Shown here: positions 26,315-35,251 of the stretch, piece by piece
How positions within the stretch are numbered: the first letter of the stretch is position 1
Layout: each line of letters opens with the position of its first letter
Assembly (NCBI RefSeq): GCF_022271435.1
Contig: NZ_JAFIQY010000036.1
Coordinates: 1-64,000, forward strand
DNA: 64,000 nt
Direction: 5' to 3'
From: Streptomyces monomycini
GTDB taxonomy: Bacteria; Actinomycetota; Actinomycetes; Streptomycetales; Streptomycetaceae
Made by a program: the position numbers and the translations under genes
The notes under the pieces: generated by a model
Seen by the model: only the letters and a program-made list of their open reading frames with translations
Told to the model about the DNA's origin: nothing
The model's database searches: none

Positions 26315-27370
26315 ATGGACCGACTGCCACCGCTCGTGGACCAGCACAGCCACGGCGCGCTCCACGGGGACCTGGGGCTCGGCGCCTTCGAGGCGCATCT
26401 GGCCGCCGCCTCGGGCGGCCACGGCCCGGCACCGGCCGGCACCACCTTCTTCGACAGCTGGACCGGCCTCGGCGTACGCCGCTGGTGCCCGCCCCTGCTG
26501 GGCCTGGAGGCGCACTGTCCGCCCGCCCGCTATCTGGCCCGCAGGCGGGAGCTGGGCGCCTTCCACGCGAGCCGCCTACTGCTGCGCGGCGCCGGTATCG
26601 GAACGTTCCTGCTGGAGACCGGCGCTCCCAGCGAGCTGACCACGGCCGGTGAGCTGGCCGCCGCAGCGGAGGCGGGCGCCCACGAGGTCGTACGGCTCGA
26701 ACCGCTCGCCGAGCAGATCGCGGACACCTCCGGCAGCGTCGGCTCCTTCGTCGGCTACACGGCGGAAGCGATCTACGCGGCCGCCCAGGACGCCACCGCC
26801 TTCGCCTCCGGCGCCGCCTTCTGCGAGGGCCGCGCCCCCGAGGCGGCCGAGGTGCGGCGCGCGGCCGAACGATGGCTGCGGGGCCGCAGGCCGGGGGAGC
26901 GATTGACCGAGCCGTCGCTGCTGCGGCACCTGCTGTGGAGCGCGGTCGCCACCGGCGTACCCGTACAGCTGCACGGTCCCGACCCGCTGCCGCTGGCGGG
27001 ATTCCTCCAGGCCACCACCGGTATCGGTACGGACCTGGTGCTGCTGCCCCGGCCGCCGCACCACCGCCGTGCGGCGCAGCTGGCCGCGGTCCATCCGCAC
27101 GTCTACGCGGACGCCGGGCCGGACCCCGGGGAAACGCTCAGGCAGGCCCCGTTCGGCAAGCTGATGTTCTCTACAGGGGCGCGGGCGCTGCCCGAGCTGT
27201 ACGTGACGGGCGCGCGCTTCTTCGTACGGGCCGTCGAGCGGGTCGTACGGGAGTGGGCGGAGGAGGGCATGTGCGCGCGGGCGGACGCGGGGCGGATCGC
27301 CGCCATGGTCGCGTCCGGGACCGCGCGCCGCGTCTACCGGCTGGAGGAGGAGGTGCCGGCGGCCGGCTGA
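26315..27370 (+). CDS. Amidohydrolase-superfamily protein (FluG-type N-terminal domain-like)
   Basis: Predicted metal-dependent hydrolase with a TIM-barrel fold, 351 aa, substrate unknown. The N-terminal DQHSHG has the H-x-H metal pair expected after strand 1; later candidate ligands are in VPVQLHGPDPL and VYADAGPD, and the C-terminal FSTGARALPELYVTGARFF resembles amidohydrolases related to the FluG/glutamine-synthetase-fused group. ATG 26315 follows GAGGAGGGG (26303-26310). Its last 37 nt overlap the 3' end of ctaA on the other strand. Confidence 0.8.
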   Translation: MDRLPPLVDQHSHGALHGDLGLGAFEAHLAAASGGHGPAPAGTTFFDSWTGLGVRRWCPPLLGLEAHCPPARYLARRRELGAFHASRLLLRGAGIGTFLLETGAPSELTTAGELAAAAEAGAHEVVRLEPLAEQIADTSGSVGSFVGYTAEAIYAAAQDATAFASGAAFCEGRAPEAAEVRRAAERWLRGRRPGERLTEPSLLRHLLWSAVATGVPVQLHGPDPLPLAGFLQATTGIGTDLVLLPRPPHHRRAAQLAAVHPHVYADAGPDPGETLRQAPFGKLMFSTGARALPELYVTGARFFVRAVERVVREWAEEGMCARADAGRIAAMVASGTARRVYRLEEEVPAAG

Positions 27371-28374
27371 GGTGCGGCGGGGGCGGGCACCTCGGCGCTC
27401 GCGGCCGCAGCGGTGCCGACGCCGTCGGCGGGGGAGTCGCCCGTACCGGCCGGTACGGGGCCGCGGTCACGCAGCGCCAGGTAGATGCGCAGCACGCAGA
27501 TCCACACCAGCGTCGAGACGAGCATGTGCAGGCCGACGACGATCTCCGGCAGGCCCGCGAAGTACTGGACGTAGCCGATGACGCCCTGGAGCAGGATGCA
27601 GCCGAACAGCTCCAGCATCATGCGGCGCGGCGCGGCCGGTGCCTTGACGGCGCGCAGCGTGAACCACAGGGCCACCGACAGGCCGACGACGATGTAGACG
27701 AAGTCGACGTGCAGCTGGGTGATCTCGTGCCAGTCCACCGGGATGCGGTGCACCTTCTTGGCGTCGCCCGCGTGCGGTCCGGCGCCGGTGACGACCGTGC
27801 CGATGACGGTGAGCACGCCGGTCGCCAGGACCAGCAGCCCGGCGAGCTGGCGCACCGGGCGGGCGACCAGGTCGCGCGGCTCCTCGTCGCCCTCGGCGGC
27901 GCGCCGCCAGGCCAGCACGGAGACCGTGAGCAGGGCGGTGGTGAGGAGGAAGTGCGCGGCGACGAGGTACGGGTTCAGGCCGGTCAGGACGACGATGCCG
28001 CCCCAGACGGCGTTGCCCATGACGATCCAGAACATCGCCCAGCCGAGCCGGGTGAGCGAGCGGCGCCGGGGCGCGCGCGCCCGTGCCGCGATGATGAACA
28101 CGCCGATGAACGCGCACAGCACGTACGTCAGCAGGCGGTTGCCGAACTCGATGAGGCCGTTGATGCCCATCGCGGAGGTCGGCGTCAGGCTGTCCGGGGT
28201 GCACTTGGGCCAGGTCGAGCAGCCCAGCCCGGACTGGGTGAGCCGGACGGCGCCGCCGGTCACGACGATGACGACGGACATCACGACGGTGGCCAGCGCG
28301 GCCCGCCGTACGAAGGCGGCACTGGGCTGCCAGCGGCGCGCGATCAGCTCAAAGGGGTTCCACGTGTTCGGCAC
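27334..28374 (-). CDS. ctaA: Heme A synthase, COX15/CtaA family
   Basis: Membrane monooxygenase converting heme O to heme A for cytochrome oxidase. The first helix ends in the conserved GGAVRLTQSGLGCSTWPKC with the Cys pair; conserved His residues are in GLIEFGNRLL-adjacent and later helices (AAHFLLTTALL, QLHVDFVYI, GLHMLVSTL). About eight transmembrane helices, 346 aa, with an Ala/Pro-rich cytoplasmic tail. GTG start at 28374. The tail overlaps the amidohydrolase gene tail to tail by 37 nt. Confidence 0.93.
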   Translation of the reverse strand: MPNTWNPFELIARRWQPSAAFVRRAALATVVMSVVIVVTGGAVRLTQSGLGCSTWPKCTPDSLTPTSAMGINGLIEFGNRLLTYVLCAFIGVFIIAARARAPRRRSLTRLGWAMFWIVMGNAVWGGIVVLTGLNPYLVAAHFLLTTALLTVSVLAWRRAAEGDEEPRDLVARPVRQLAGLLVLATGVLTVIGTVVTGAGPHAGDAKKVHRIPVDWHEITQLHVDFVYIVVGLSVALWFTLRAVKAPAAPRRMMLELFGCILLQGVIGYVQYFAGLPEIVVGLHMLVSTLVWICVLRIYLALRDRGPVPAGTGDSPADGVGTAAAASAEVPAPAAPQPAAGTSSSSR

Positions 28375-28513
28375 GCAGCCATCGTAGGCGGCGGCTTGTG
28401 CAAAGTTTCACGAGGGGGTGGGCAACGCGCGGGCCTCTTGCGCAACCGCAGGTCACACCGGTTCCCGACGGCCTGCTCCCCGCAGGAGGCCGCTGCTGCC
28501 GCCGGAAGCGCCG

Positions 28514-29320
28514 CTACTCCCAGCGGAAGAACTTGGCCGCCGCGCCCAGCCCGAGCACCGCCCACACCGCGAGGATGCCCAGGTCGGCCCACGGCACGCC
28601 CGCGCCGTGCTGGAGAACGTCCCGCAGGCCGTCCGACAGCGCGGAGATCGGCAGCAGCCCGAGCACCGACTGCGCCGCGTCCGGGAACTTGTCCAGCGGC
28701 ACGATCACGCCGCCGCCCACCAGCAGCAGCAGGAAGACGAGGTTGGCCGCCGCCAGCGTCGCCTCTGCCTTGAGCGTGCCCGCCATCAGCAGGCCAAGGC
28801 CGGAGAACGCCGCCGTGCCGAGGACCAGCAGCAGCACCACCGACAGCGGATTGCCGTGCGGGGACCACCCCAGCGCGAACGCGATCACCGTCAGCAGTAC
28901 GACCTGGAGGATCTCGGTCACCAGCACCGAACAGGTCTTCGCCGTCATCAGCGCCCAGCGCGGCAGCGGCGACGCGGCCAGCCGCTTCAGGACCCCGTAC
29001 CGGCGCTCGAAGCCGGTCGCGATGGCCTGCCCGGTGAAGGCGGTGGACAGCACCGCCAGGGCCAGGATGCCGGGCGCCAGGAAGTCGACGGCCTTGCCCT
29101 CGCCCGTGTCGACGATGTCGACGGCGGAGAACAGCACCAGCAGCAGCGTCGGAATGATGACGGTCAGCAGCAGCTGCTCGCCGTTGCGCAGCAGCATCTT
29201 TGTTTCGAGGAGGGCCTGCGCGCGGATCATCCGGGACAGCGGCGCCGCGCCGGGCCGGGGGGCGAAGGTGCCGGCGGTGCGGGCCGCGCCGCCCCCGTCC
29301 GTCGTGCCGGTGGCGGTCAT
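28514..29320 (-). CDS. ABC-2 type transporter permease
   Basis: Membrane subunit of an ABC exporter, 268 aa. After a short polar N-terminus come about six transmembrane helices (e.g. LLLTVIIPTLLLVLFSAV, ILALAVLSTAFTGQAIA, LVFLLLLVGGGVIVPL) with the ABC-2 hallmark ERRYGVLKRLAASPLPRW. Start at ATG 29320, which overlaps the ATPase stop by 4 nt; upstream extension would run through the ATPase gene. Substrate unknown; its conserved place beside ctaA/ctaB suggests, but does not prove, a link to heme or oxidase biogenesis. Confidence 0.9.
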   Translation of the reverse strand: MTATGTTDGGGAARTAGTFAPRPGAAPLSRMIRAQALLETKMLLRNGEQLLLTVIIPTLLLVLFSAVDIVDTGEGKAVDFLAPGILALAVLSTAFTGQAIATGFERRYGVLKRLAASPLPRWALMTAKTCSVLVTEILQVVLLTVIAFALGWSPHGNPLSVVLLLVLGTAAFSGLGLLMAGTLKAEATLAAANLVFLLLLVGGGVIVPLDKFPDAAQSVLGLLPISALSDGLRDVLQHGAGVPWADLGILAVWAVLGLGAAAKFFRWE

Positions 29321-30279
29321 GAACGCAGCTCCTTGCCGGTCAGTTCGAGGAAGACGTCCTCCAGGGTGTGCCGCTCGACCGCTATGGCGTCCGGCAGCAC
29401 GCCGTGCTGCGCGCACCAGGAGGCGACGGTCGCCAGCAGCTGCGGATCGATCGTGCCGGTCACCCGGTACGTGCCGGGTGTCAGCTCGGCCGCGGCGCTC
29501 TCCGCGGGCAGCGCCTTGAGCAGCGCGTTCAGGTCGAGGCCGGGCCGTCCGGTGAAGCGCAGGGTGTTCTCGGCGCCGCCCTTGCACAGCTCCTCGGGGC
29601 TGCCCTGGGCGATCACCCGGCCGCCGTCGATGATCGCGACGTCGTCGGCGAGCTGCTCGGCCTCGTCCATGAAGTGGGTGGTCAGTACGGTGCTGACGCC
29701 GTCGGCGCGCAGTTCCCGTACGAGGTCCCAGGTGGCGTGCCGGGCCTGCGGGTCCAGCCCGGCCGTCGGCTCGTCCAGGAAGACCAGCTCGGGACGGCCC
29801 ACGACGGCCATGGCCAGCGCGAGCCGCTGCTGCTGCCCGCCGGACAGCCGCCGGTAATGCGTACGGCCGCAGCTGCCCAGTCCCAGCCGGTCCATCAGCA
29901 GGTCCACGTCGACGGGGTGCGCGTGCAGCCCGGCGGTGTGCCGCAGCATCTCCTCGGCACGGGCGCCCGCGTAGACGCCGCCGGACTGGAGCATCACGCC
30001 GATACGGGGCCGTAGCGCCGCGGCGTCGGCGACCGGGTCCAGGCCCAGGACGCGGACGGTGCCCGCGTCGGGGCGGCGGTAGCCCTCGCAGATCTCGACG
30101 GTGGTGGTCTTCCCGGCGCCGTTGGGTCCGAGGACGGCGGTGACCGAGCCCGCCTCGACCCTGAGGTCGAGGCCGTCCACCGCGGTCTTGGTCCCGTACC
30201 GCTTGACCAGGCCGGTGACCTCGACGGCAGGCGGACGGCCGGGGGTCCGGGGGGTGTCCCCGGAGGAGGCGCTGCGCAT
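29317..30279 (-). CDS. ABC transporter ATP-binding protein
   Basis: ATPase partner of the downstream permease. Walker A GPNGAGKTTT, signature LSGGQQQRLALA, Walker B ELVFLDEPTAGLD and the switch His region TTHFMDEAEQ are all intact. 320 aa, with a C-terminal domain of the type found in DrrA/CcmA-like ATPases. First gene of the two-gene operon. Confidence 0.93.
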   Translation of the reverse strand: MRSASSGDTPRTPGRPPAVEVTGLVKRYGTKTAVDGLDLRVEAGSVTAVLGPNGAGKTTTVEICEGYRRPDAGTVRVLGLDPVADAAALRPRIGVMLQSGGVYAGARAEEMLRHTAGLHAHPVDVDLLMDRLGLGSCGRTHYRRLSGGQQQRLALAMAVVGRPELVFLDEPTAGLDPQARHATWDLVRELRADGVSTVLTTHFMDEAEQLADDVAIIDGGRVIAQGSPEELCKGGAENTLRFTGRPGLDLNALLKALPAESAAAELTPGTYRVTGTIDPQLLATVASWCAQHGVLPDAIAVERHTLEDVFLELTGKELRS

Positions 30280-30638
30280 GACCGGCAGTCTACGAAGCGC
30301 GGGGGTGCCCGCAGGAGCGGGGGCGAAAAGGTGCGGGCTCCTGCCGGATCAGGAACCGGAAAAGACGGACCGGCGCGACAAAAAGTGCGAACTCCTTCGG
30401 GTGGGGGAGTGGAGCGGCCTTTGCGGGGTGTAGATCATCCGGGCTCCGGGACGGGGGTGCCGGGCGCCCCTCCGGCTGTCGATGGAACCAGTGAATCCGC
30501 AGCTCAACAGGGGTGTCGGCACACTCGTGCGAAGCCCGGGCCGGTGCGGCGATTAGGTGACCCTAAGTGATCGAGGCCACCGGTCCGTGATCCCGCCGAG
30601 GGTTGTCTTGGCCTGAGGAATTACGCAACAATGGCGTT
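30280..30638. other. Divergent intergenic region upstream of sufR
   Basis: 359 bases with no gene. It carries GCAGGAG...CTCCTGC inverted segments near 30311-30345 and, next to sufR, the promoter and operator described separately. I see nothing else to name. Confidence 0.5.
30603..30631 (+). promoter_or_regulatory. Putative sufR promoter
   Basis: TTGTCT (30603-30608) and CAACAA (30626-30631) are 17 bp apart; transcription would start close to GTG 30639, making the sufR transcript leaderless or nearly so. The -10 element overlaps the operator. Confidence 0.45.
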
Positions 30639-30639
30639 G
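30626..30639 (+). promoter_or_regulatory. CAAC-N6-GTTG operator over the sufR start
   Basis: CAAC (30626-30629), six bases, GTTG (30636-30639). This is the perfect inverted repeat I recall as the SufR binding site in cyanobacteria. The last G is the first base of the GTG start codon, so bound SufR would block its own promoter and the whole suf operon. Confidence 0.65.
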
Positions 30640-31487
30640 TGAAATACGCGAGCGAGGAACAGGAAGGCACCGCGGCCCGCCCGGCCGGCGGGCCGGACGG
30701 CCCCGCGCCCGCACGCTCGGCGCGGTCCGCGTCCGGTGCCGCGCCGCACCACGACGAACAGCAGGGCACGCGCAACCGCGTCGCGCGTTCCATCCTCGAC
30801 CACGGTCCGTCCACCGCGGCCGAGCTGGCCCTCAGGCTGGAGCTGACCCAGGCGGCCGTCCGCCGCCACCTCGACACCCTCGTCGCGGAGAACGTGGTCG
30901 AGCCCCGCGAGAAGCGCGTCTACGGCGCGCGCACCCGCGGCCGCCCGGCCAAGGTCTTCGCGCTCACCGACTGCGGCCGGGACGCCTTCGACCAGTCCTA
31001 CGACCAGCTCGCCGCCGACGCGCTGCGCTGGATCGCGGAGAGCGCGGGCGGCGGCGAGCTGGGCGAGGCCGCGATCGCGGCGTTCGCCCGCGCCCGCTTC
31101 GCCGCGCTGGCCGAGGGCTACCGCGCGAGCGTGGAGTCCGCGTCCCCTGAAGGACGTACGCAGGCGCTTGCCGAGGCGTTGACCGCGGACGGGTACGCTG
31201 CTACGGCACGCAGCGCGCCCAGTCATCAGCTGGGTGAACAGCTCTGCCAGCACCACTGCCCGGTCGCCCACGTCGCCGAGCAGTTCCCGCAGCTGTGCGA
31301 GGCGGAGACCGAGGTCTTCTCCCGCCTGCTGGGGACCCACGTGCAACGTCTTGCCACCATCGCCCACGGCGACGGTGTCTGCACGACCTTCGTCCCGAAG
31401 GGCCGCGAGGCCGCCGGCAAGACCGCCCACCGCACCACCAAGACCACCAATGCTTCTGCAAGCACGGCCGGGAGGAACCCCGCATGA
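30639..31487 (+). CDS. sufR: SufR-type iron-sulfur transcriptional repressor
   Basis: DeoR/ArsR-like winged-helix regulator of the SUF system, 282 aa. The helix-turn-helix is at about residues 45-90 (AAELALRLELTQAAVRRHLD, wing RTRGRPAKVFALT). The C-terminal third has the four conserved Cys that hold a [4Fe-4S] cluster in SufR: CQHHCPVAHVAEQFPQLC... and GDGVC. The last 40 residues are polar. GTG 30639 is the start nearest the promoter. Stop overlaps the sufB start (ATGA). By analogy it represses the operon when its cluster is intact and releases it under iron or oxidative stress. Confidence 0.9.
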   Translation: MKYASEEQEGTAARPAGGPDGPAPARSARSASGAAPHHDEQQGTRNRVARSILDHGPSTAAELALRLELTQAAVRRHLDTLVAENVVEPREKRVYGARTRGRPAKVFALTDCGRDAFDQSYDQLAADALRWIAESAGGGELGEAAIAAFARARFAALAEGYRASVESASPEGRTQALAEALTADGYAATARSAPSHQLGEQLCQHHCPVAHVAEQFPQLCEAETEVFSRLLGTHVQRLATIAHGDGVCTTFVPKGREAAGKTAHRTTKTTNASASTAGRNPA

Positions 31488-32905
31488 CTCTCCCCACGGA
31501 GACTGCTCACCCTGAGCTTGAGGGCCTGGGCACGTACGAATACGGCTGGGCCGACTCCGACGTGGCCGGCGCTTCCGCCAAGCGCGGCCTGTCCGAGGAG
31601 GTCGTCCGCGACATCTCGGGCAAGAAGAACGAGCCTGAGTGGATGCTCAAGCTCCGCCTCAAGGGCCTGAAGCTCTTCGACAAGAAGCCCATGCCGAACT
31701 GGGGCTCGGACCTGTCGGGCATCGACTTCGACAACATCAAGTACTTCGTGCGTTCCACGGAGCAGCAGGCCGCCTCCTGGGAGGACCTGCCCGAGGACAT
31801 CAAGAACACCTACGACAAGCTGGGCATCCCCGAGGCGGAGAAGCAGCGGCTGGTCGCGGGTGTGGCCGCGCAGTACGAGTCCGAGGTGGTCTACCACCAG
31901 ATCCGTGAGGACCTGGAGCAGCAGGGCGTCCTGTTCCTGGACACCGACACCGCGCTCAAGGAGCACCCGGAGCTCTTCAAGGAGTACTTCGGCACGGTGA
32001 TCCCGGCCGGCGACAACAAGTTCGCCTCGCTGAACACCGCGGTCTGGTCGGGCGGCTCGTTCATCTACGTCCCCAAGGGCGTGCACGTGGACATCCCGCT
32101 CCAGGCGTACTTCCGCATCAACACCGAGAACATGGGTCAGTTCGAGCGGACGCTGATCATCGTCGACGAGGACGCCTACGTCCACTACGTCGAGGGCTGC
32201 ACCGCCCCGATCTACAAGTCCGACTCGCTGCACTCCGCGGTCGTCGAGATCATCGTGAAGAAGGGCGGCCGCTGCCGCTACACGACGATCCAGAACTGGT
32301 CGAACAACGTCTACAACCTGGTCACCAAGCGCGCCGTCGCCTACGAGGGCGCGACCATGGAGTGGGTCGACGGCAACATCGGCTCCAAGGTCACGATGAA
32401 GTACCCGGCCGTCTACCTGATGGGCGAGCACGCCAAGGGCGAGACCCTGTCCATCGCCTTCGCGGGCGAGGGCCAGCACCAGGACGCGGGCGCCAAGATG
32501 GTCCACATGGCCCCCCGTACGTCCTCCAACATCGTCTCCAAGTCGGTGGCGCGGGGCGGCGGCCGTACGTCCTACCGCGGCCTGATCGAGATCGGCGAGG
32601 GCGCCGAGGGCTCCAAGTCCAACGTGCTGTGCGACGCCCTGCTCGTCGACACCGTCTCCCGCTCGGACACCTACCCGTACGTGGACGTCCGCGAGGACGA
32701 CGTCACCATGGGCCACGAGGCGACCGTCTCCAAGGTCAGCGACGACCAGCTCTTCTACCTGATGGCGCGCGGCCTGTCCGAGGACGAGGCGATGGCGATG
32801 ATCGTGCGCGGCTTCGTCGAGCCGATCGCCCGCGAGCTGCCCATGGAGTACGCGCTGGAGCTGAACCGGCTGATCGAGCTGCAGATGGAAGGCGCGGTCG
32901 GCTGA
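31484..32905 (+). CDS. sufB: Fe-S cluster assembly scaffold protein SufB
   Basis: Core scaffold of the SufBCD complex, 473 aa. Recognised by the N-terminal EYGWADSDVAG, VWSGGSFIYVPKGVHVDIPL, YVHYVEGCTAPIY (conserved Cys) and the C-terminal MGHEATVSKVSDDQLFYLMA followed by ARELPMEYALELNRLI. Translation is coupled to sufR by an ATGA overlap, with GGGAGG at 31469-31474 as an own ribosome binding site. Confidence 0.97.
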   Translation: MTLPTETAHPELEGLGTYEYGWADSDVAGASAKRGLSEEVVRDISGKKNEPEWMLKLRLKGLKLFDKKPMPNWGSDLSGIDFDNIKYFVRSTEQQAASWEDLPEDIKNTYDKLGIPEAEKQRLVAGVAAQYESEVVYHQIREDLEQQGVLFLDTDTALKEHPELFKEYFGTVIPAGDNKFASLNTAVWSGGSFIYVPKGVHVDIPLQAYFRINTENMGQFERTLIIVDEDAYVHYVEGCTAPIYKSDSLHSAVVEIIVKKGGRCRYTTIQNWSNNVYNLVTKRAVAYEGATMEWVDGNIGSKVTMKYPAVYLMGEHAKGETLSIAFAGEGQHQDAGAKMVHMAPRTSSNIVSKSVARGGGRTSYRGLIEIGEGAEGSKSNVLCDALLVDTVSRSDTYPYVDVREDDVTMGHEATVSKVSDDQLFYLMARGLSEDEAMAMIVRGFVEPIARELPMEYALELNRLIELQMEGAVG

Positions 32906-32963
32906 CGCCCTCCGCGCAACGCAGCGACTGAATTCTCACGAGGAAGAGAGCACCACGACAGCC

Positions 32964-34148
32964 ATGGCTGAGGCTCAGACAATCCCGGCGGGGTCCACGA
33001 CCACCGGTTCGATCGCGGTGGCCGCCGAGTCCACCGTCGCCACCCGGATGAGCGCCCCGCCGTCCTACGACGTGGCGGACTTCCCGGTGCCGCACGGCCG
33101 CGAGGAGGAGTGGCGCTTCACCCCCCTCGCGCGCCTGAAGGGCCTGCACGACGGCACCGCCGTCGCGTCCGGCGCCGACCTGAAGATCGACATCACGGCG
33201 CCCGAGGGCGTCACCCACGAGCTCGTCGAGCGCGACGACCCGCGGGTCGGCAAGGCCGGCAAGCCCGTCGACCGGATCGCCGCCCAGGCGTACAGCTCCT
33301 TCGAGAAGGCGTCCGTCATCACGGTGCCCAAGGAGACGGTGCTCACCGAGCCGATCCGCATCGCGGTGCACGGCGAGGGCGGCACGGCCTACGGCCACCA
33401 GGTCATCGAGCTGGGCGCGTTCGCCGAGGCCGTCGTCGTCATCGACCACACCGGCGACGCGACGCTCGCCGCCAACGTCGACTACCTCATCGGCGACGGC
33501 GCCAAGCTGACCGTCGTCTCCGTGCAGGACTGGGACGACACCGCCGTCCACGTCGGCCAGCACAACGCGCTGGTCGGCCGGGACGCCGGCTTCAAGTCCG
33601 TGGTCGTCACCTTCGGCGGCGACGTGGTCCGGCTGCACCCGCGTGTCACCTACGCGGCCCCCGGCGGTGAGGCCGAGTTCTACGGTCTGTACTTCACCGA
33701 CAACGGCCAGCACCAGGAGCACCGCCTCTTCGTCGACCACGAGGCGGCCAACTGCCGCTCCAACGTCGTCTACAAGGGCGCCCTCCAGGGCCAGGACGCG
33801 CACGCCGTCTGGATCGGCGACGTGCTCATCCGGGCCGCCGCCACCGGCACGGACACCTACGAGCTCAACCGCAACCTCGTGCTGACCGACGGCGCGCGGG
33901 TCGACTCGGTGCCCAACCTGGAGATCGAGACCGGCGAGATCGTCGGCGCCGGCCACGCCTCGGCGACCGGCCGCTTCGACGACGAGCAGCTGTTCTACCT
34001 GATGGCCCGCGGCATCCCGGCCGACGAGGCCCGCCGGCTGGTCGTCCGCGGCTTCTTCACCGAGCTCGTCCAGCAGATCGGCCTGCCGGACGTCGAGGAG
34101 CGCCTGATCGCCAAGATCGAGGCCGAGCTGGAAGCGTCCGTGGCATGA
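32964..34148 (+). CDS. sufD: Fe-S cluster assembly protein SufD
   Basis: Partner of SufB in the scaffold, 394 aa. Shares the beta-helix core and C-terminal ASATGRFDDEQLFYLMARGI with SufB, plus DFPVPHGREEEWRFTPL near the N-terminus, typical of SufD. ATG 32964 follows GAGGAAGAGAG. Overlaps the Rieske gene by 4 nt. Confidence 0.96.
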   Translation: MAEAQTIPAGSTTTGSIAVAAESTVATRMSAPPSYDVADFPVPHGREEEWRFTPLARLKGLHDGTAVASGADLKIDITAPEGVTHELVERDDPRVGKAGKPVDRIAAQAYSSFEKASVITVPKETVLTEPIRIAVHGEGGTAYGHQVIELGAFAEAVVVIDHTGDATLAANVDYLIGDGAKLTVVSVQDWDDTAVHVGQHNALVGRDAGFKSVVVTFGGDVVRLHPRVTYAAPGGEAEFYGLYFTDNGQHQEHRLFVDHEAANCRSNVVYKGALQGQDAHAVWIGDVLIRAAATGTDTYELNRNLVLTDGARVDSVPNLEIETGEIVGAGHASATGRFDDEQLFYLMARGIPADEARRLVVRGFFTELVQQIGLPDVEERLIAKIEAELEASVA

Positions 34149-34480
34149 GCCCGGCCTACGTACGCGCCTGCGGGCTGGCCGACCTGGAGGAGGACAGCCC
34201 CAAGCGTGTCGAGATCGACGGCGTGCCGGTCTCCCTCGTCCGCACCGACGGGGAGGTGTTCGCGATCAACGACATCTGCTCGCACGCGAACGTCTCCCTG
34301 TCCGAGGGCGAGGTGGACGACTGCGCGATCGAGTGCTGGCTGCACGGCTCCAGCTTCGACCTGCGCACCGGCAAGCCGTCCGGGCTCCCCGCCACGCAGC
34401 CCGTCCCCGTATACCCCGTAAAGATCGAAGGAGAAGGCGCGGACGCTTCCGTGCTCGTCTCCGTCACCCAGGAGTCCTGA
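34145..34480 (+). CDS. Rieske [2Fe-2S] ferredoxin-like protein in the suf operon
   Basis: 111-aa soluble Rieske protein of the bacterial non-haem oxygenase ferredoxin / NirD type. Cluster ligands are C-x-H in DICSHANV and C-x2-H in ECWLHGSSF, 18 residues apart. No signal or membrane anchor. It sits between sufD and sufC with a 4-nt overlap upstream, an arrangement common in actinobacteria. A role as electron donor to, or client of, the assembly machinery is inference. Confidence 0.92.
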   Translation: MSPAYVRACGLADLEEDSPKRVEIDGVPVSLVRTDGEVFAINDICSHANVSLSEGEVDDCAIECWLHGSSFDLRTGKPSGLPATQPVPVYPVKIEGEGADASVLVSVTQES

Positions 34481-34486
34481 GTCCCC

Positions 34487-35251
34487 ATGGCAACGCTTGA
34501 GATCCACGACCTGCACGTCTCCGTCGAAGCCGAGAACGGCTCGCGCGAGATCCTGAAGGGCGTCGACCTGACCGTGAAGCAGGGCGAGACGCACGCCATC
34601 ATGGGCCCCAACGGCTCCGGCAAGTCCACCCTCGCCTACTCGCTGGCGGGTCACCCCAAGTACACGATCACCGGCGGCACCGTCACCCTCGACGGCGAGG
34701 ACGTCCTGGAGATGTCCGTCGACGAGCGCGCCCGCGCCGGCGTCTTCCTCGCCATGCAGTACCCGGTCGAGGTCCCCGGCGTCTCGGTCTCCAACTTCCT
34801 GCGTACGTCGGCCACCGCCATCCGCGGCGAGGCCCCGAAGCTGCGTACGTGGGTCAAGGAGGTCAAGGAGGCCATGGAGCGGCTGTCCATGGACCCGGCC
34901 TTCGCCGAGCGCAACGTCAACGAGGGCTTCTCCGGCGGCGAGAAGAAGCGCCACGAGATCCTTCAGCTGGAGCTGCTCAAGCCGAAGATCGCGATCCTCG
35001 ACGAGACCGACTCCGGCCTGGACGTCGACGCGCTGCGCGTCGTCTCCGAGGGCGTCAACCGCGTCCGCGAGTCCGGTGACGTGGGCACCCTGCTGATCAC
35101 CCACTACACCCGGATTCTCCGGTACATCAAGCCCGACCACGTCCACGTCTTCGCCAACGGCCGGATCGCCGAGTCCGGCGGCCCGGAGCTGGCGGACAAG
35201 CTGGAGGCCGAGGGCTACGAGGAGTACGTGAAGGGTGGCGCAACCGCGTGA
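34487..35251 (+). CDS. sufC: Fe-S cluster assembly ATPase SufC
   Basis: ABC-type ATPase of SufBCD, 254 aa. Walker A GPNGSGKSTL, the SufC-specific PVEVPGVSVSNFLR loop, signature FSGGEKKRHEI and Walker B AILDETDSGLD. ATG 34487 follows CAGGAG. The stop overlaps the sufS GTG start. Confidence 0.97.
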   Translation: MATLEIHDLHVSVEAENGSREILKGVDLTVKQGETHAIMGPNGSGKSTLAYSLAGHPKYTITGGTVTLDGEDVLEMSVDERARAGVFLAMQYPVEVPGVSVSNFLRTSATAIRGEAPKLRTWVKEVKEAMERLSMDPAFAERNVNEGFSGGEKKRHEILQLELLKPKIAILDETDSGLDVDALRVVSEGVNRVRESGDVGTLLITHYTRILRYIKPDHVHVFANGRIAESGGPELADKLEAEGYEEYVKGGATA

